Positions 8,479-16,641 are shown, numbered from the stretch's first letter. The stretch is DNA of 64,000 nt from Streptomyces sp. Root1304 (GCF_001426405.1 NZ_LMEP01000002.1:259181-323180), one strand, 5' to 3'. The notes: generated from the letters alone by a model not told the origin. Translations and numbers: made by a program.

Positions 8479-8673
8479 TCAGTCGGAGATGCGGCAGCGG
8501 TGGGTACGGGCCGCGAGCTGGGCGGCGGCGGAGCTGGAGTAGTCGGAGGACCAGCCGCAGCGGTCGGAGGTGCAGACGGCGGCGTACTTCGTGCGGCCGT
8601 GGCGGTCGCGGTGGGTGCCGATCTGCACGGGGCCGATCCGCATCACGGAGTGGAAGTGGTCGCGGGGTGCCAT
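8479..8673 (-). CDS. mobile element transfer protein, small and basic
   Basis: A 64-residue protein beginning MAPRDHFHSVMRIGPVQIGT. It has several histidines and four cysteines or cysteine-like positions (VCTSDRCGW and HRC near the end) that could hold a metal. It corresponds to the small mobile element transfer protein found beside the DUF2637 gene in many Streptomyces AICEs. Its exact task in transfer or spread is not known. The gap to the next spread gene is 13 bases, consistent with one transcript. Confidence 0.8.
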   Translation of the reverse strand: MAPRDHFHSVMRIGPVQIGTHRDRHGRTKYAAVCTSDRCGWSSDYSSSAAAQLAARTHRCRISD

Positions 8674-8690
8674 GACGTTCTCCGTTCTGA

Positions 8691-9338
8691 TCAGGCGAGT
8701 TGGGCGGCGATGGCGTCGGCCATGGGCGCGGGGACGCCGAGGCGGGCACGTAGGGCGTCGGTGTCGATGGGCCGGCCGGTACGGGTGAGGTGGTCGGCAG
8801 CGACCTTGCGGGCGTGGTCGACGAGAGCGGCCGGGACGGGCGCGGCGGGGGCGATGGCCGGTTCCGGCGGGACAGGCTCCGACTCGGCGACGTACTCGGG
8901 TGGGGTCGGCATGAGGCTGACCGGTTCCGGCTCGACCAGCGGTTCCGGCACGGGACCCGTCTCCGTCTCGACTGGAGGGGCGGAGGAGTGGGCGAGGAGC
9001 GTGCCACCGAGGAACGCGACCGCGGGCCATCCGGCGATACCGAAGCGAAGCCAGGCGGGCGGGTCGGCGAGGTCGAGGAACCCGGCGGTGGCGACGTTCG
9101 CGCCGAGCGAGGCGAACAGGGACACCAGGAACCAGCACCAGGCGAGCCGGGACGAGCCGTCCGAGCGGAGCCGGCGCCAAGCGGCGACCAGGAGCAGATC
9201 GACGGAGACGGGGTAGGCCCACGCCTTCCAACCGGTCTGTCCGGCAGCGGCGGCCAGGTCGTGCAGGTGGGCGAAGGACAGCGCACCGGCGATCAGGGCT
9301 TGGATCAGCACGGCGTCGACGCGGAGCTTGCTGGTCAT
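8691..9338 (-). CDS. DUF2637 membrane protein (SpdB-type spread protein)
   Basis: A 215-residue integral membrane protein with four predicted helices in residues about 8-125 (for example VLIQALIAGALSFAHLHDLA and WLRFGIAGWPAVAFLGGTLL). A soluble, proline/glutamate-rich linker and a small C-terminal DNA-binding-like segment follow (ALVDHARKVAADHLTRTGRPIDTDALRARLG), which may be a winged helix. This is the DUF2637 architecture of conjugative-element spread proteins. A perfect GGAGG precedes ATG 9336-9338. It lies between tra and the smaller spread genes, so it likely acts with the translocase at the septal membranes. Confidence 0.85.
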   Translation of the reverse strand: MTSKLRVDAVLIQALIAGALSFAHLHDLAAAAGQTGWKAWAYPVSVDLLLVAAWRRLRSDGSSRLAWCWFLVSLFASLGANVATAGFLDLADPPAWLRFGIAGWPAVAFLGGTLLAHSSAPPVETETGPVPEPLVEPEPVSLMPTPPEYVAESEPVPPEPAIAPAAPVPAALVDHARKVAADHLTRTGRPIDTDALRARLGVPAPMADAIAAQLA

Positions 9339-9388
9339 GCGGCCACCTCCTTATACGGGCGTTTTGGGCATGGCGGGGGTAGGGATGT

Positions 9389-9407
9389 GGCGCGATGTGG
9401 TCGCGCC
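9389..9407. terminator. small hairpin between tra and the spread genes
   Basis: GGCGCGA (9389-9395) and TCGCGCC (9401-9407) form a perfect 7-bp stem with a five-base loop in the 90-base gap after tra. It may attenuate transcription into the spread genes. Confidence 0.4.
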
Positions 9408-9428
9408 GACCGGATGGAGCGGGGAGGT

Positions 9429-10793
9429 TCAGACGGTCGCCGGGGACTCGGCAGCCGCCGGAGCCGGGATCTTGACCAGGTCTACGGACGGCTCGATGGC
9501 TGGCCGGAAGGCGGCGAGGCCGGGCAGGTCCGGGGTGAGGTGTGCGTACTTGTTGCAGACATTGACGGCCGTACGGAGCGAGGTGTGCGGCGTACGGACC
9601 CGGGACCAGCCGCCGGAGGCGTCGCCGGTGATGGCGAGGCCGGGAGAGGTGACGGGGATCTGGATGGTGGCGAGGACGGCGTCCGGTGCGATGTCGCCGA
9701 AGGTCATGTTGGCGCTGGTCTCGTCGTTGACGCGGTGGGCGGTACGGACGCTGAGCTGGGCACGGAGCATCGTGATGCCCTTGCCGAGTTCGGAGCCGAA
9801 GCGCTGTCCGCAGATCTCCAGATAGATGCCGGCGGCGCGGCCGAGCTGGGCGAGTCGAGCAATCGCGGTGATGATCCGGTCTCGTCGCTTCTCTTCCTCC
9901 TTCGTGGCGAAGAGGGCGAGTTCGGCGACCTCGTCGACGAGGACGACGACGGGAACGGGACGGAGCTGGTCGGGCAGGTCCCAGATGTCGGCGGCGATGT
10001 CGGCGTCCGGGGTGTCGGCGGTGATGCGCTGTTCGGCGCGGATGAGTCGGTAGACGCCTTCCATGTGCGCGATGAGGGCGTCGAGGAGGTCGGCGGCGGT
10101 GTCGGGGTTGTCAGCGAGGGCGGAGAAACGGCGAGCCAGAGGAAACAGCTCGACCCCCTGCTTGCAGTCGATCCCCACCAAGGCGACGTCCTGCGGCGTG
10201 AGTTCGGCGACCAGGTTCCGCTGGTAGACGGACTTCCCGGACTTGGTCGCACCGATAGTGAGGGCGTGTGGGGTGGTGCGGTAGTCGCGGTAGTGGACGG
10301 CTCCGTCCTCGCGCAGGGCGACCGGCACACGCATGGGCGAGCGCTTGGCGCCGGCGGGCATCTGAACCCGCTTGAGCACGTCGTATCCGGTCATCCGGAG
10401 TTCGACGACGCCGGAGCGGATCTCTCGCGAGGCCACGCCGTACATGCCGAACGAGTGCCGCAACCGGTCGCACGAGGCAGCCACGTCGAAGGCGTCCTGC
10501 CCCGGACGGAGCCCTAGCCGTAAGACGAGGCCGGTCCGGGTCGGCCGGAGCCGCAGGATGCGGGGCGCCCGCGGCTCCGGTACGGGCCGGTTGGCCATCC
10601 TGGCAAGGGCGAGACGCCAGCGGGGCGGCGGAACGGTCAGCCCGCAGGCATCCATGACCGAGGAGTACCGGACCAGGACCCGAAGGACGGCGAGCACGAC
10701 CCCGAAGGTCAGCCAGTACCAGGTGGGCCGCCGCCACCGCAGGAGCCCCGCAAGGACGGCGACCAGCGCGACGGACGCGATCAACCACCGCAT
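9429..10793 (-). CDS. traSA: FtsK/SpoIIIE-type conjugal DNA translocase (TraSA/TraB-like)
   Basis: A 454-residue ATP-driven DNA pump. Two N-terminal membrane helices (residues 1-45) anchor it. Walker A is GATKSGKS (about residue 205) and Walker B is VVVLVDEVAEL. The C-terminal part should include the winged helix that reads the clt transfer sites. Streptomyces TraB proteins of this family move double-stranded DNA between mycelia without a relaxase, so this single protein is the core of transfer. Its start is two bases from the stop of the pra-like gene, so they are one operon. It is shorter than chromosomal FtsK, as expected for AICE translocases. Confidence 0.93.
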   Translation of the reverse strand: MRWLIASVALVAVLAGLLRWRRPTWYWLTFGVVLAVLRVLVRYSSVMDACGLTVPPPRWRLALARMANRPVPEPRAPRILRLRPTRTGLVLRLGLRPGQDAFDVAASCDRLRHSFGMYGVASREIRSGVVELRMTGYDVLKRVQMPAGAKRSPMRVPVALREDGAVHYRDYRTTPHALTIGATKSGKSVYQRNLVAELTPQDVALVGIDCKQGVELFPLARRFSALADNPDTAADLLDALIAHMEGVYRLIRAEQRITADTPDADIAADIWDLPDQLRPVPVVVLVDEVAELALFATKEEEKRRDRIITAIARLAQLGRAAGIYLEICGQRFGSELGKGITMLRAQLSVRTAHRVNDETSANMTFGDIAPDAVLATIQIPVTSPGLAITGDASGGWSRVRTPHTSLRTAVNVCNKYAHLTPDLPGLAAFRPAIEPSVDLVKIPAPAAAESPATV

Positions 10794-10795
10794 GA

Positions 10796-11152
10796 TCAGG
10801 CGGCCTTCGTGGTCGAGGCGGAGGCGACGAGCGAGGTGACCGCAACGGCCCGGAAGGCGATGCCGTGCCGGCGCTGTCCGTTGAACTCGTTCTCCCAGGG
10901 CCGGGCGACGAGGCCGGTGACCGCGACGGGGGTGCCCATGACCAGGTCGGCGGAGACACCGGTCTCCGGGACGGTCACGGTCAGGATCTCCACCTCACCG
11001 TTCGCCGCGAACATGACGTCCACGGTCGACAGCGCGGCGCCGGTCTCGGCGTCCATGGCGCGCTCGCCGGTACGGCGGTCCTTCACCTTGGGCTGCGGGG
11101 GCAGGGCGACCATCACGGAGGCCGCGGAGGTGTCGACAGGGATCGTGCGCAC
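10796..11152 (-). CDS. pra: SCO3937-family regulator, Pra-like activator
   Basis: A 118-residue protein starting at GTG (residues MRTIPVDTSAASVMVALPPQ). RBS AGAGGAG stands eight bases before it; this start is preferred to longer in-frame ones. It belongs to the SCO3937 regulatory family encoded next to tra and korSA in Streptomyces AICEs. In pSAM2 the gene in this position, pra, activates the rep-xis-int operon. The fold looks like a small beta-barrel (GEVEILTVTVPETG; VTGLVARPWENEFNGQRRHG), resembling single-strand-binding OB folds rather than a helix-turn-helix. Its promoter region carries two KorSA-type operators. The role as activator is inferred from pSAM2. Confidence 0.75.
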   Translation of the reverse strand: MRTIPVDTSAASVMVALPPQPKVKDRRTGERAMDAETGAALSTVDVMFAANGEVEILTVTVPETGVSADLVMGTPVAVTGLVARPWENEFNGQRRHGIAFRAVAVTSLVASASTTKAA

Positions 11153-11183
11153 AGAGATCACTCCTCTAGAAGTGCTGGACTCC

Positions 11184-11205
11184 GTCACTCATGTATATGA
11201 GTGAC
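11184..11205. promoter_or_regulatory. palindromic KorSA-type operator 1 before pra
   Basis: GTCACTCAT and ATGAGTGAC are perfect 9-bp arms around a four-base centre. It contains the core TRTACATGAGT (minus strand) shared with two other sites in this element. Confidence 0.7.
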
Positions 11206-11221
11206 ATGAAGAAGAGTGCCC

Positions 11222-11239
11222 GACTCCTATACATGAGTC
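11222..11239. promoter_or_regulatory. KorSA-type operator 2 before pra
   Basis: An imperfect palindrome containing CTCCTATACATGAGT. The same 15 bases, with one R-type change, occur at the korSA/pif promoter. It lies between the pra and korSA genes. Confidence 0.65.
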
Positions 11240-11290
11240 AACCCGCCCGGGCGAAGAAGTCCGAGCGGGCTGAGGAGAGTTGACCGCCCG

Positions 11291-12070
11291 TCAGTCAGCG
11301 GCAGGGATCCGATACTCGAAAACGAACTGGTCAGCGGCCATGAGGGTGTCGCAGACCTCGACGACGCGACCGGTCTTGGTGACGGCGTTCCGCAGCAGGT
11401 GAACGACGGGCGCCCCGGGGCTCAGCGCGAGTTCGGAGGCTTCGGCCTTGGCAGCTGGCCGAGCCTGCAACGTCTCGACGAACTCGGTGAAGACGTGCCC
11501 GTCGTCCTCCAAGCGGGCGTAGATGCCGCCGGGCCCAGGGTTCTCGGAGAAGAGCTGAGGGATGTCCTTGACCACGTCCCACGGAAGGTAGGAGGAGGCG
11601 GTCTCAACGGGAACGCCGTTACGGAAGTACAGACGCCGCCGCGCGAGCACTTGCGTACCGGTGTCGACACCCAGGCGCTCGGCGATGCCCTCCGGCGCTT
11701 CCATCGGCCCGATGTAGAGGACGCTGACCTTGGCGGTCGCACCGGACTGGGCGGACTCGGCAAGGTAGGCAGCCTTCCCACCCCGGCGGTGCGAGGCCCG
11801 GAACCGATCCGAGGAGCGCAGCCGCACGGGCGGCCGGTCCTTCACGATCGACCCCTTACCGTGCCGCGTCTCCACGAGCCCGCTCGCACGAACCTCGACC
11901 ATCGCCTTACGGATGGTCCCGCCGGCGACGCCGTACCGCTCGACGAGCTCGGACTCACTCGGCACCAGGTCGCCAGGCTTGAGTACGCCGGCCCGGATCT
12001 GCTGCACGATCTCCTCGGCGATCTGGACGTACCGAGGTACGGCCCTACCACCTCCTGCTGTCGTTCCCAT
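11291..12070 (-). CDS. korSA: GntR-family repressor (KorSA-like)
   Basis: A 259-residue GntR/HutC regulator. The N-terminal winged helix is at residues about 10-75 (PRYVQIAEEIVQQIRAGVL, then SESELVERYGVAGGTIRKAM). The C-terminal UTRA ligand-binding domain follows (VLARRRLYFRNGVPVETASSYLPWDV). In pSAM2 KorSA represses pra and itself and so keeps the element silent. Here three copies of a shared operator core lie before pra and between korSA and the divergent Nudix gene, which fits the same circuit. ATG 12068-12070 is used; an in-frame GTG at 12080-12082 is an alternative start. Confidence 0.85.
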   Translation of the reverse strand: MGTTAGGGRAVPRYVQIAEEIVQQIRAGVLKPGDLVPSESELVERYGVAGGTIRKAMVEVRASGLVETRHGKGSIVKDRPPVRLRSSDRFRASHRRGGKAAYLAESAQSGATAKVSVLYIGPMEAPEGIAERLGVDTGTQVLARRRLYFRNGVPVETASSYLPWDVVKDIPQLFSENPGPGGIYARLEDDGHVFTEFVETLQARPAAKAEASELALSPGAPVVHLLRNAVTKTGRVVEVCDTLMAADQFVFEYRIPAAD

Positions 12071-12090
12071 AGTCCTTCTCACTCTCCTAT

Positions 12091-12109
12091 GCTCCTGTAC
12101 ATGAGTAAC
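12091..12109. promoter_or_regulatory. KorSA-type operator 3, overlapping the pif start codon
   Basis: CTCCTGTACATGAGTAA shares its core with the two sites before pra. It sits in the divergent korSA/pif promoter and includes ATG 12101. A -10-like TATGCT at 12088-12093 lies seven bases before this ATG, so the Nudix mRNA may be leaderless and directly blocked by the repressor. Confidence 0.65.
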
Positions 12110-12559
12110 AGCGCCCGAGAGACGACGTCAACGCCACTGCACTCCGTGTCGGTCGCGGGCGCGGTCGTGCGAGAAGACGGCCGACTCCTGGCGATCCGCC
12201 GCGCGGACAACGGCACGTGGGAACTCCCGGGCGGCGTGCTCGAACTCACGGAGGCCCCCGAAGAGGGCGTGGCCCGCGAGGTCTGGGAAGAAACAGGCAT
12301 CAGGGTAGAGGTCGAGGAACTGACCGGGGTCTACAAGAACACGACCCGGGGCATCGTGGCGTTGGTCTTCCGCTGCAAGCCGGCAGGCGGCGAGGAGCGA
12401 ACCTCGACGGAGTCGACCGCGGTCGAGTGGCTCACCCCGGAAGAGATCACCGCCCGAATGACCGAGGTCTACGCCATCCGCCTCTTGGACGCCCTGGACG
12501 AAGCGGGCCCCCACGTCCGAAGCCACGACGGCCAGCATCTCTCGAAGAAGTCCGCATGA
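12101..12559 (+). CDS. pif: Nudix hydrolase, Pif-like immunity factor
   Basis: A 152-residue Nudix protein. The full Nudix box is present: GGVLELTEAPEEG followed by VAREVWEETGI, with the REVWEE metal-binding core. In pSAM2 the Nudix protein Pif, encoded beside korSA, prevents redundant transfer between cells that both carry the element; position and domain suggest the same role here. The substrate nucleotide is unknown. ATG 12101 lacks an upstream Shine-Dalgarno and seems leaderless. An in-frame GTG at 12146 would also keep the whole domain. It overlaps the next gene by four bases (ATGA). Confidence 0.8.
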   Translation: MSNSARETTSTPLHSVSVAGAVVREDGRLLAIRRADNGTWELPGGVLELTEAPEEGVAREVWEETGIRVEVEELTGVYKNTTRGIVALVFRCKPAGGEERTSTESTAVEWLTPEEITARMTEVYAIRLLDALDEAGPHVRSHDGQHLSKKSA

Positions 12560-12912
12560 CGCAGCCGAAGCAACTGAACGAGTTCGAGAACGTCTACGAC
12601 TTCCTGCACCGGGTCCGCCTTCATCCCGAGGGGTGGGTTCGCCACGGCTCTCTTACGCACCTGGGGGCCATGCTCACTGGCTACCGCGTGGCGATGGCGG
12701 TGTACAACGCCAAGGAAGACTTCCCGTTCTGGACGCCGGGTGGCATCTCTCCGTTCGACGCTTGGCTCGGTCAGCGCAACGACTGCCTCCCGGCCCGGGG
12801 CTGGGCGATAGAGATCGAGCACGAAGCAGAGAGCACCAGCACCTCAGCAATTGCACTGTTCTTCACCCTGCTCGACCAGTTCCAAGCGGAGCGCCAACAG
12901 CCAGCGCGGTAA
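12556..12912 (+). CDS. conserved AICE protein of unknown function, partner of the Nudix gene
   Basis: A 118-residue acidic soluble protein starting MTQPKQLNEFENVYDFL. I do not recognise a domain. The sequence is well structured and aromatic-rich (MLTGYRVAMAVYNAKEDFPFW; DAWLGQRNDCLPARGWAIEIEH), and it ends in a helix. It begins inside the Nudix stop codon (ATGA overlap), so the two proteins are made together and may form one complex or share the immunity role. There is no signal peptide or membrane segment. Confidence 0.75.
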   Translation: MTQPKQLNEFENVYDFLHRVRLHPEGWVRHGSLTHLGAMLTGYRVAMAVYNAKEDFPFWTPGGISPFDAWLGQRNDCLPARGWAIEIEHEAESTSTSAIALFFTLLDQFQAERQQPAR

Positions 12913-13391
12913 GAGTTTCCCTACTTCATCAAGGCACCCGCCGCGCACGGCGCGGCGCGCGCGGCCCGTCGTCCGGGCCTGCGCTCCTGTCTCCGCCCCG
13001 CTCCAGCCCGGCCGCCGTCCGCACGCCTGACGGCTCGGGTTGATGGGCGACGAACCCATGGGCGGCCGAGGCGGCACGCGAGTGCGGCTCAAGGCGATGC
13101 CTCCGGCGGGGGCGCTCAGGCTCCGGGATGGAGGGGCCATGGGCGTCTGCCGGCAGCGTCGTGGCGGAGGTGGGGGCTCCCATCACGCCTGCCATCGACC
13201 CAGGCAGAGCCGAGCAGACACGGCACCGGTCCAGGTCGTTCGTACAGTGGCGCGCTCCACCTGGACGCCCGGCACCGCGCCTGCTCCACGGTGTGTGGGT
13301 CGACGGCAGACGGGATGGGAGTTGGGGGGCGAGCGGTGGGTTCACGTGAGCACCTCGGACGCGGCTCAAGAGATTGGCGCGCGATCTGTCG
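12913..13391. other. GC-rich non-coding region, candidate origin or transfer locus
   Basis: Nearly 480 bases without a convincing gene; frames here are short or irregular. It starts with a hairpin of perfect 7-bp arms (12940-12946 and 12950-12956) in an alternating GC tract, then a GGGTT/AACCC pair near 13037-13057. Such a structured gap between the transfer-control genes and the cargo is where a cis-acting clt site or a replication origin could lie. This is inferred from position only. Confidence 0.35.
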
Positions 13392-14378
13392 CTAAGACTT
13401 CAGGCGCCTACGGAATGCCCCCTTGAACTTCTCGATATGCAAGAGGCGCTCCCCTGAATCACGGAAGAGGATGCGAACCATTCGCTCCTGCGCTAGCGAG
13501 CGGTACCCGCCGGTCGAGGGGGAGAATTCCCTGTCGAGTTCGGATGCCGCCCTGACCAGGTCTCTACCTTTGGGCGTTAGAGGTGCAATGAACATTCCAA
13601 CCATGCCGTCGTCGGCGCTTCGCCTCAGGTTATCGAAGTCCAGGCGAACCAAGTCGTGAGCAAGGAGGAAGGAAACGTATCGGTCAAGGAATTCATAGTC
13701 CTCCGCACCCCAAGACAGCAATCTATCTTGATGCTCAAGGTAGATATCCTTCTCCCTCATGATCTCGCCAAATAGATCCATCCCGAAGTAGAGGCAATTC
13801 CCGACATCGGTTAGGCCATGGAAGAACAGATCGAAGAATGATTGGCTGGTCCCATGCATCCCGTTGGTTTGATCCAGCATCTCTCTGAGCAGGCCTGTTG
13901 GATCGAAGCCAAGAACGGGTAGTTCGCCGTCGAGGCTGAGAATTTCGAGAACTGCGCCAGCGTCTAGGCGCTGACTCTCGGAAACACGCAGCTCCGCATC
14001 AAGATCGGCTCGGAGTTGGTGCCGAGCATCTCCCCAGATGGCGAGATCCTCGTCCGGGTGATACAGGACGATGACGACAGGGATGGGGAATGACGCCCAG
14101 TAGTTTCGATGCTTTGCCTCGGGCTTGAATCTGACGATGCCGTCAGCTCGCTTGGAGAAGTATGACGAACCCGACTTGATCTGCACTGCAGCGAGCCTAC
14201 CGGTAGCTCGACCTTCGGCATCTACATACTCGATCTGCCCGTCAATTCCCACATCATGCATCTGCGTCTCACGCCAGAGACACCCGGATTCTTCGGTGAT
14301 TTCATCTACTTTCCTGACCCCTTTCCTTTCCGTGAATTTACTACCTGGCACCTTTGGGCTATCGCTATAGCGAGACAT
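13392..14378 (-). CDS. DUF4365 protein, putative PD-(D/E)xK nuclease fold
   Basis: A 328-residue protein. The N-terminal DUF4365 domain (about 20-165) begins ERKGVRKVDEITEESG and contains DVGIDGQIEYVD and LAAVQIKSG. This Asp...Glu...Gln-x-Lys spacing matches the PD-(D/E)xK nuclease core, where a Gln can replace the second acidic residue. The C-terminal half (about 170-328) is unrecognised, rich in Leu, Phe and Asp. The codons are visibly less GC-rich than in the element's core genes, marking it as acquired cargo. It follows the 410-residue protein gene by 90 bases on the same strand and may be co-transcribed. An anti-phage or anti-plasmid role is plausible but unproven. GTG 14390 is an alternative start. 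Confidence 0.8.
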   Translation of the reverse strand: MSRYSDSPKVPGSKFTERKGVRKVDEITEESGCLWRETQMHDVGIDGQIEYVDAEGRATGRLAAVQIKSGSSYFSKRADGIVRFKPEAKHRNYWASFPIPVVIVLYHPDEDLAIWGDARHQLRADLDAELRVSESQRLDAGAVLEILSLDGELPVLGFDPTGLLREMLDQTNGMHGTSQSFFDLFFHGLTDVGNCLYFGMDLFGEIMREKDIYLEHQDRLLSWGAEDYEFLDRYVSFLLAHDLVRLDFDNLRRSADDGMVGMFIAPLTPKGRDLVRAASELDREFSPSTGGYRSLAQERMVRILFRDSGERLLHIEKFKGAFRRRLKS

Positions 14379-14468
14379 GCCCCTCCCCACCTAAAATATC
14401 GACACGGGTGATCAGTCGAGATAGTGCAGCAGGGCGAACGGTCGGGACGCGCTTGGTCCGCTGATCCT

Positions 14469-15701
14469 TCATTCCCCCCGAGGCTCGTCGCCGAAAAGGT
14501 CTATCTGCCCTTCGACAGCAGAGGGTCGCACAGGTCGTCCGCGTCGCTGCATAAGCGACTCGATCGGCCCGAGCGTCTCCACGACGGTGGCGTTGTACAG
14601 CCAGTTCAAAGTCCCCTCGCGCTCCAAGTTCCCGCTAACTCGAATCGCAAGATCTTCTTCGTGAGCACGAACAGCCTCGTGGTAATCCTCTTCTTCCGCG
14701 AGCCGCACTCTAACCTTCTTGGGTTGCTCTCCAGTGAGGGATTCGACGCCAAATACTCCCGGGCTCCCGGCAACCTTCTTAGCTAGGAGGTGAACCCTTC
14801 CTGAAATCACCGCACGCTCAGAAGGACCTTGCTCGACTAGCACATTGGCGGCCCTCTCTAGGATCGGAGCGTCACTACCGCGCAAGTCGAATCGCACTGA
14901 GCCACTTTTCCCAGGCACGGGAAGGGCAGAATTTAGATCGACGGAGATATCAGCACCGTCGGAATTAGACGTCATAGCAAGCAGCGCCGTCGCCATTTCG
15001 TAGGATACGCCGCTATTCACTCCCTCCTCGAACCCAGACAAGGAGTGGTGATGCCTGAAGTGCTCAACGGCCTCGACAGTCGCCTCCACGGCTCTGATGA
15101 CCGCAAGGCTCACTTGGCGAGACTGAGCTACGTTGGCCCCGACCAGGTCGGGCAAGGCTCGTGATCCACCATGGATGGGGACCACTGAATCGGCCTGCGC
15201 GTAGGCGGTGACGATGTAGCTACCGGGCGCCGTCTGGCCCATCAGCACGGAATCTAGATACCGGTTAGCGAATTGCCCAAACTTGTTACTAAAGTGACGG
15301 ATTGGCGCCATGTAGGATTTCGCACCCGCCAGGAGCGTGCGCCTTGCTGAAGAAATTAGCTGCTCGCCTGCGCGCCACGAGATCATCCCGCTCGGAGCTG
15401 ATGATTCACGTCGAAACTTAAACTCGTCGGCGATGTCTACAATCAACCTGGGGGAAAGCGTCCTGGTCCATAGATCCCGATCCTCTGAGAGCTGACGCAA
15501 TGCAGCTTCCATCAGGAATGAGAATTCCGGCGCTTGCTCGTCAAGCGGCACCAGAAGGTTCGCACCTTCGTTCGGAGGGGAGAATCTCCCGTAGGACCCA
15601 TCCCTTCCGCCAACAAGGGTCCAGCCCACCTCGCTGAGGATGAGAGCCAGCTTATTCGGATCTACACCTTCAGGGATGAAGAGTTCGTCATCAATATTCA
15701 T
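14469..15701 (-). CDS. 410-residue cargo protein of unknown function
   Basis: I do not recognise this protein. It starts MNIDDELFIPEGVDPNKL; ATG 15699-15701 lies inside the end of the upstream nuclease-like gene (11-base overlap), so translation is coupled. The middle (about 95-240) is helical. Residues about 250-395 look strand-rich, with repeated short segments such as AVISGRVHLLAKK, KKVRVRLAEEEDY and IRVSGNLEREG, resembling a small barrel. It ends in a polar tail (GQIDLFGDEPRGE). It has no membrane segment or signal. Low GC and position between two DUF4365-like genes suggest a sensor or specificity subunit of a cargo system. Confidence 0.75.
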   Translation of the reverse strand: MNIDDELFIPEGVDPNKLALILSEVGWTLVGGRDGSYGRFSPPNEGANLLVPLDEQAPEFSFLMEAALRQLSEDRDLWTRTLSPRLIVDIADEFKFRRESSAPSGMISWRAGEQLISSARRTLLAGAKSYMAPIRHFSNKFGQFANRYLDSVLMGQTAPGSYIVTAYAQADSVVPIHGGSRALPDLVGANVAQSRQVSLAVIRAVEATVEAVEHFRHHHSLSGFEEGVNSGVSYEMATALLAMTSNSDGADISVDLNSALPVPGKSGSVRFDLRGSDAPILERAANVLVEQGPSERAVISGRVHLLAKKVAGSPGVFGVESLTGEQPKKVRVRLAEEEDYHEAVRAHEEDLAIRVSGNLEREGTLNWLYNATVVETLGPIESLMQRRGRPVRPSAVEGQIDLFGDEPRGE

Positions 15702-16233
15702 TGAGCGATTCACCCCTGTCCAGCTTATCGAGAATGTTGGCAAGAGCGTTGGCGTCGAACACGTTCGCAGTCGGGATGCGTACGGTCTGACTCTCCACGC
15801 CTTCCTTCGCGGCCTGCCCTTCGAGGGAGACCCAGTAGCAGCAGTGACTCACCTCAAGTCGATCATGACTCGCCTTGGTCCAGTCTGCTTGCCTAACCGA
15901 CGTCGCCATGACGATCAAGATCGCCTTGGGGTCCTTGCGCTGCAGCGCCAGTCGATCAAAGTACTCACGCTTCTTCAGCTGGTAGCCGAACGTGTCCTTC
16001 TTGGGGTCAGGCCGGAGCGTCGTTGTGTTCTTCAGCTGAGCGAACACGCTGACCTCCTGCTTGCCGACACCTTCGGGAGGACGTACCAGCAACGCATCCA
16101 TACCATAGACGTCGCGTCTGACAGACTCCATGGCGCAGCCAGCGGTAGCAGCCACAGCCGCAACATAGCCCTCCTGGAGCTGCTCCATGAAAGCAGTGAA
16201 GGTGTCGTCGTTCACCGCCTCGATACGACCCAC
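15691..16233 (-). CDS. DUF4365-like putative nuclease, first gene of the cargo operon
   Basis: A 180-residue protein. GTG 16231-16233 is chosen because GGGGAGGG lies about ten bases upstream; a longer TTG start at 16287 is possible. The core DVYGMDALLVRP followed by VSVFAQLKNT again shows Asp then Gln-x-Lys, the PD-(D/E)xK-like pattern seen in DUF4365. The segment KAILIVMATSV and the tryptophan-rich CCYWVSLEG are typical strands of that fold. It lacks the long C-terminal half of the 328-residue paralogue. Its end overlaps the next gene by 11 bases. Together they form a coupled two-gene unit, perhaps with the third gene downstream. Confidence 0.78.
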   Translation of the reverse strand: MGRIEAVNDDTFTAFMEQLQEGYVAAVAATAGCAMESVRRDVYGMDALLVRPPEGVGKQEVSVFAQLKNTTTLRPDPKKDTFGYQLKKREYFDRLALQRKDPKAILIVMATSVRQADWTKASHDRLEVSHCCYWVSLEGQAAKEGVESQTVRIPTANVFDANALANILDKLDRGESLNEY

Positions 16234-16641
16234 GCGTTCATGCCCTCCCCGTCGGCGTACCTCGCTACACATCGCCCCAAGCTGCAACCGAGGCTAGATC
16301 AACAGCATGCGGAAGGTAAGCGATAGTGAAGAATGCGTGTGCGCGGAGGCTAGGGCTCCGGCGCAAGGTCCCTGACTGTGGTCAGCTCCGGCCAGGTGGT
16401 CGCTGACGCGGGCTGCCTCGCTAGACGGCCAAGAGGGACCGGCGCCGAGCAGGTGCAGCTTTACGTAGACAACGAGTGCCTCGGCCGGAATCAAAGCTGG
16501 TCTGACCTGCGGAGATACGCAAGACTTGGGGGCCTCCGTAGTCGCGTGTCCGAATCGTCGCTACTCAACAGGGCCCCGGGGTATCCCCCAGGGCCCTCTG
16601 ATTCCGAAGGAGCAGCACTAGCCGAAAGCTGCTGCCGGCAG
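16234..16641. other. intergenic region between cargo and regulatory genes
   Basis: About 400 bases of mixed composition without a convincing gene. It should hold the promoter of the cargo operon near 16240-16340, where an AT-richer tract lies, and the terminator at 16570-16597 for the genes on its right. Confidence 0.5.
16570..16597 (-). terminator. hairpin terminator after the right-hand small-gene operon
   Basis: AGGGCCC and GGGCCCT form the outer stem and GGGG/CCCC an inner stem around TAT, within 16570-16597. It lies just past the leftward operon that ends near 16642. Confidence 0.65.

Noticed and set aside
8438-9286. Long Pro/Arg/Ser-rich minus-strand frames over the spread genes
   Set aside because: They are out of frame with the DUF2637 and transfer-protein genes, which have proper ribosome binding sites and recognised sequences.
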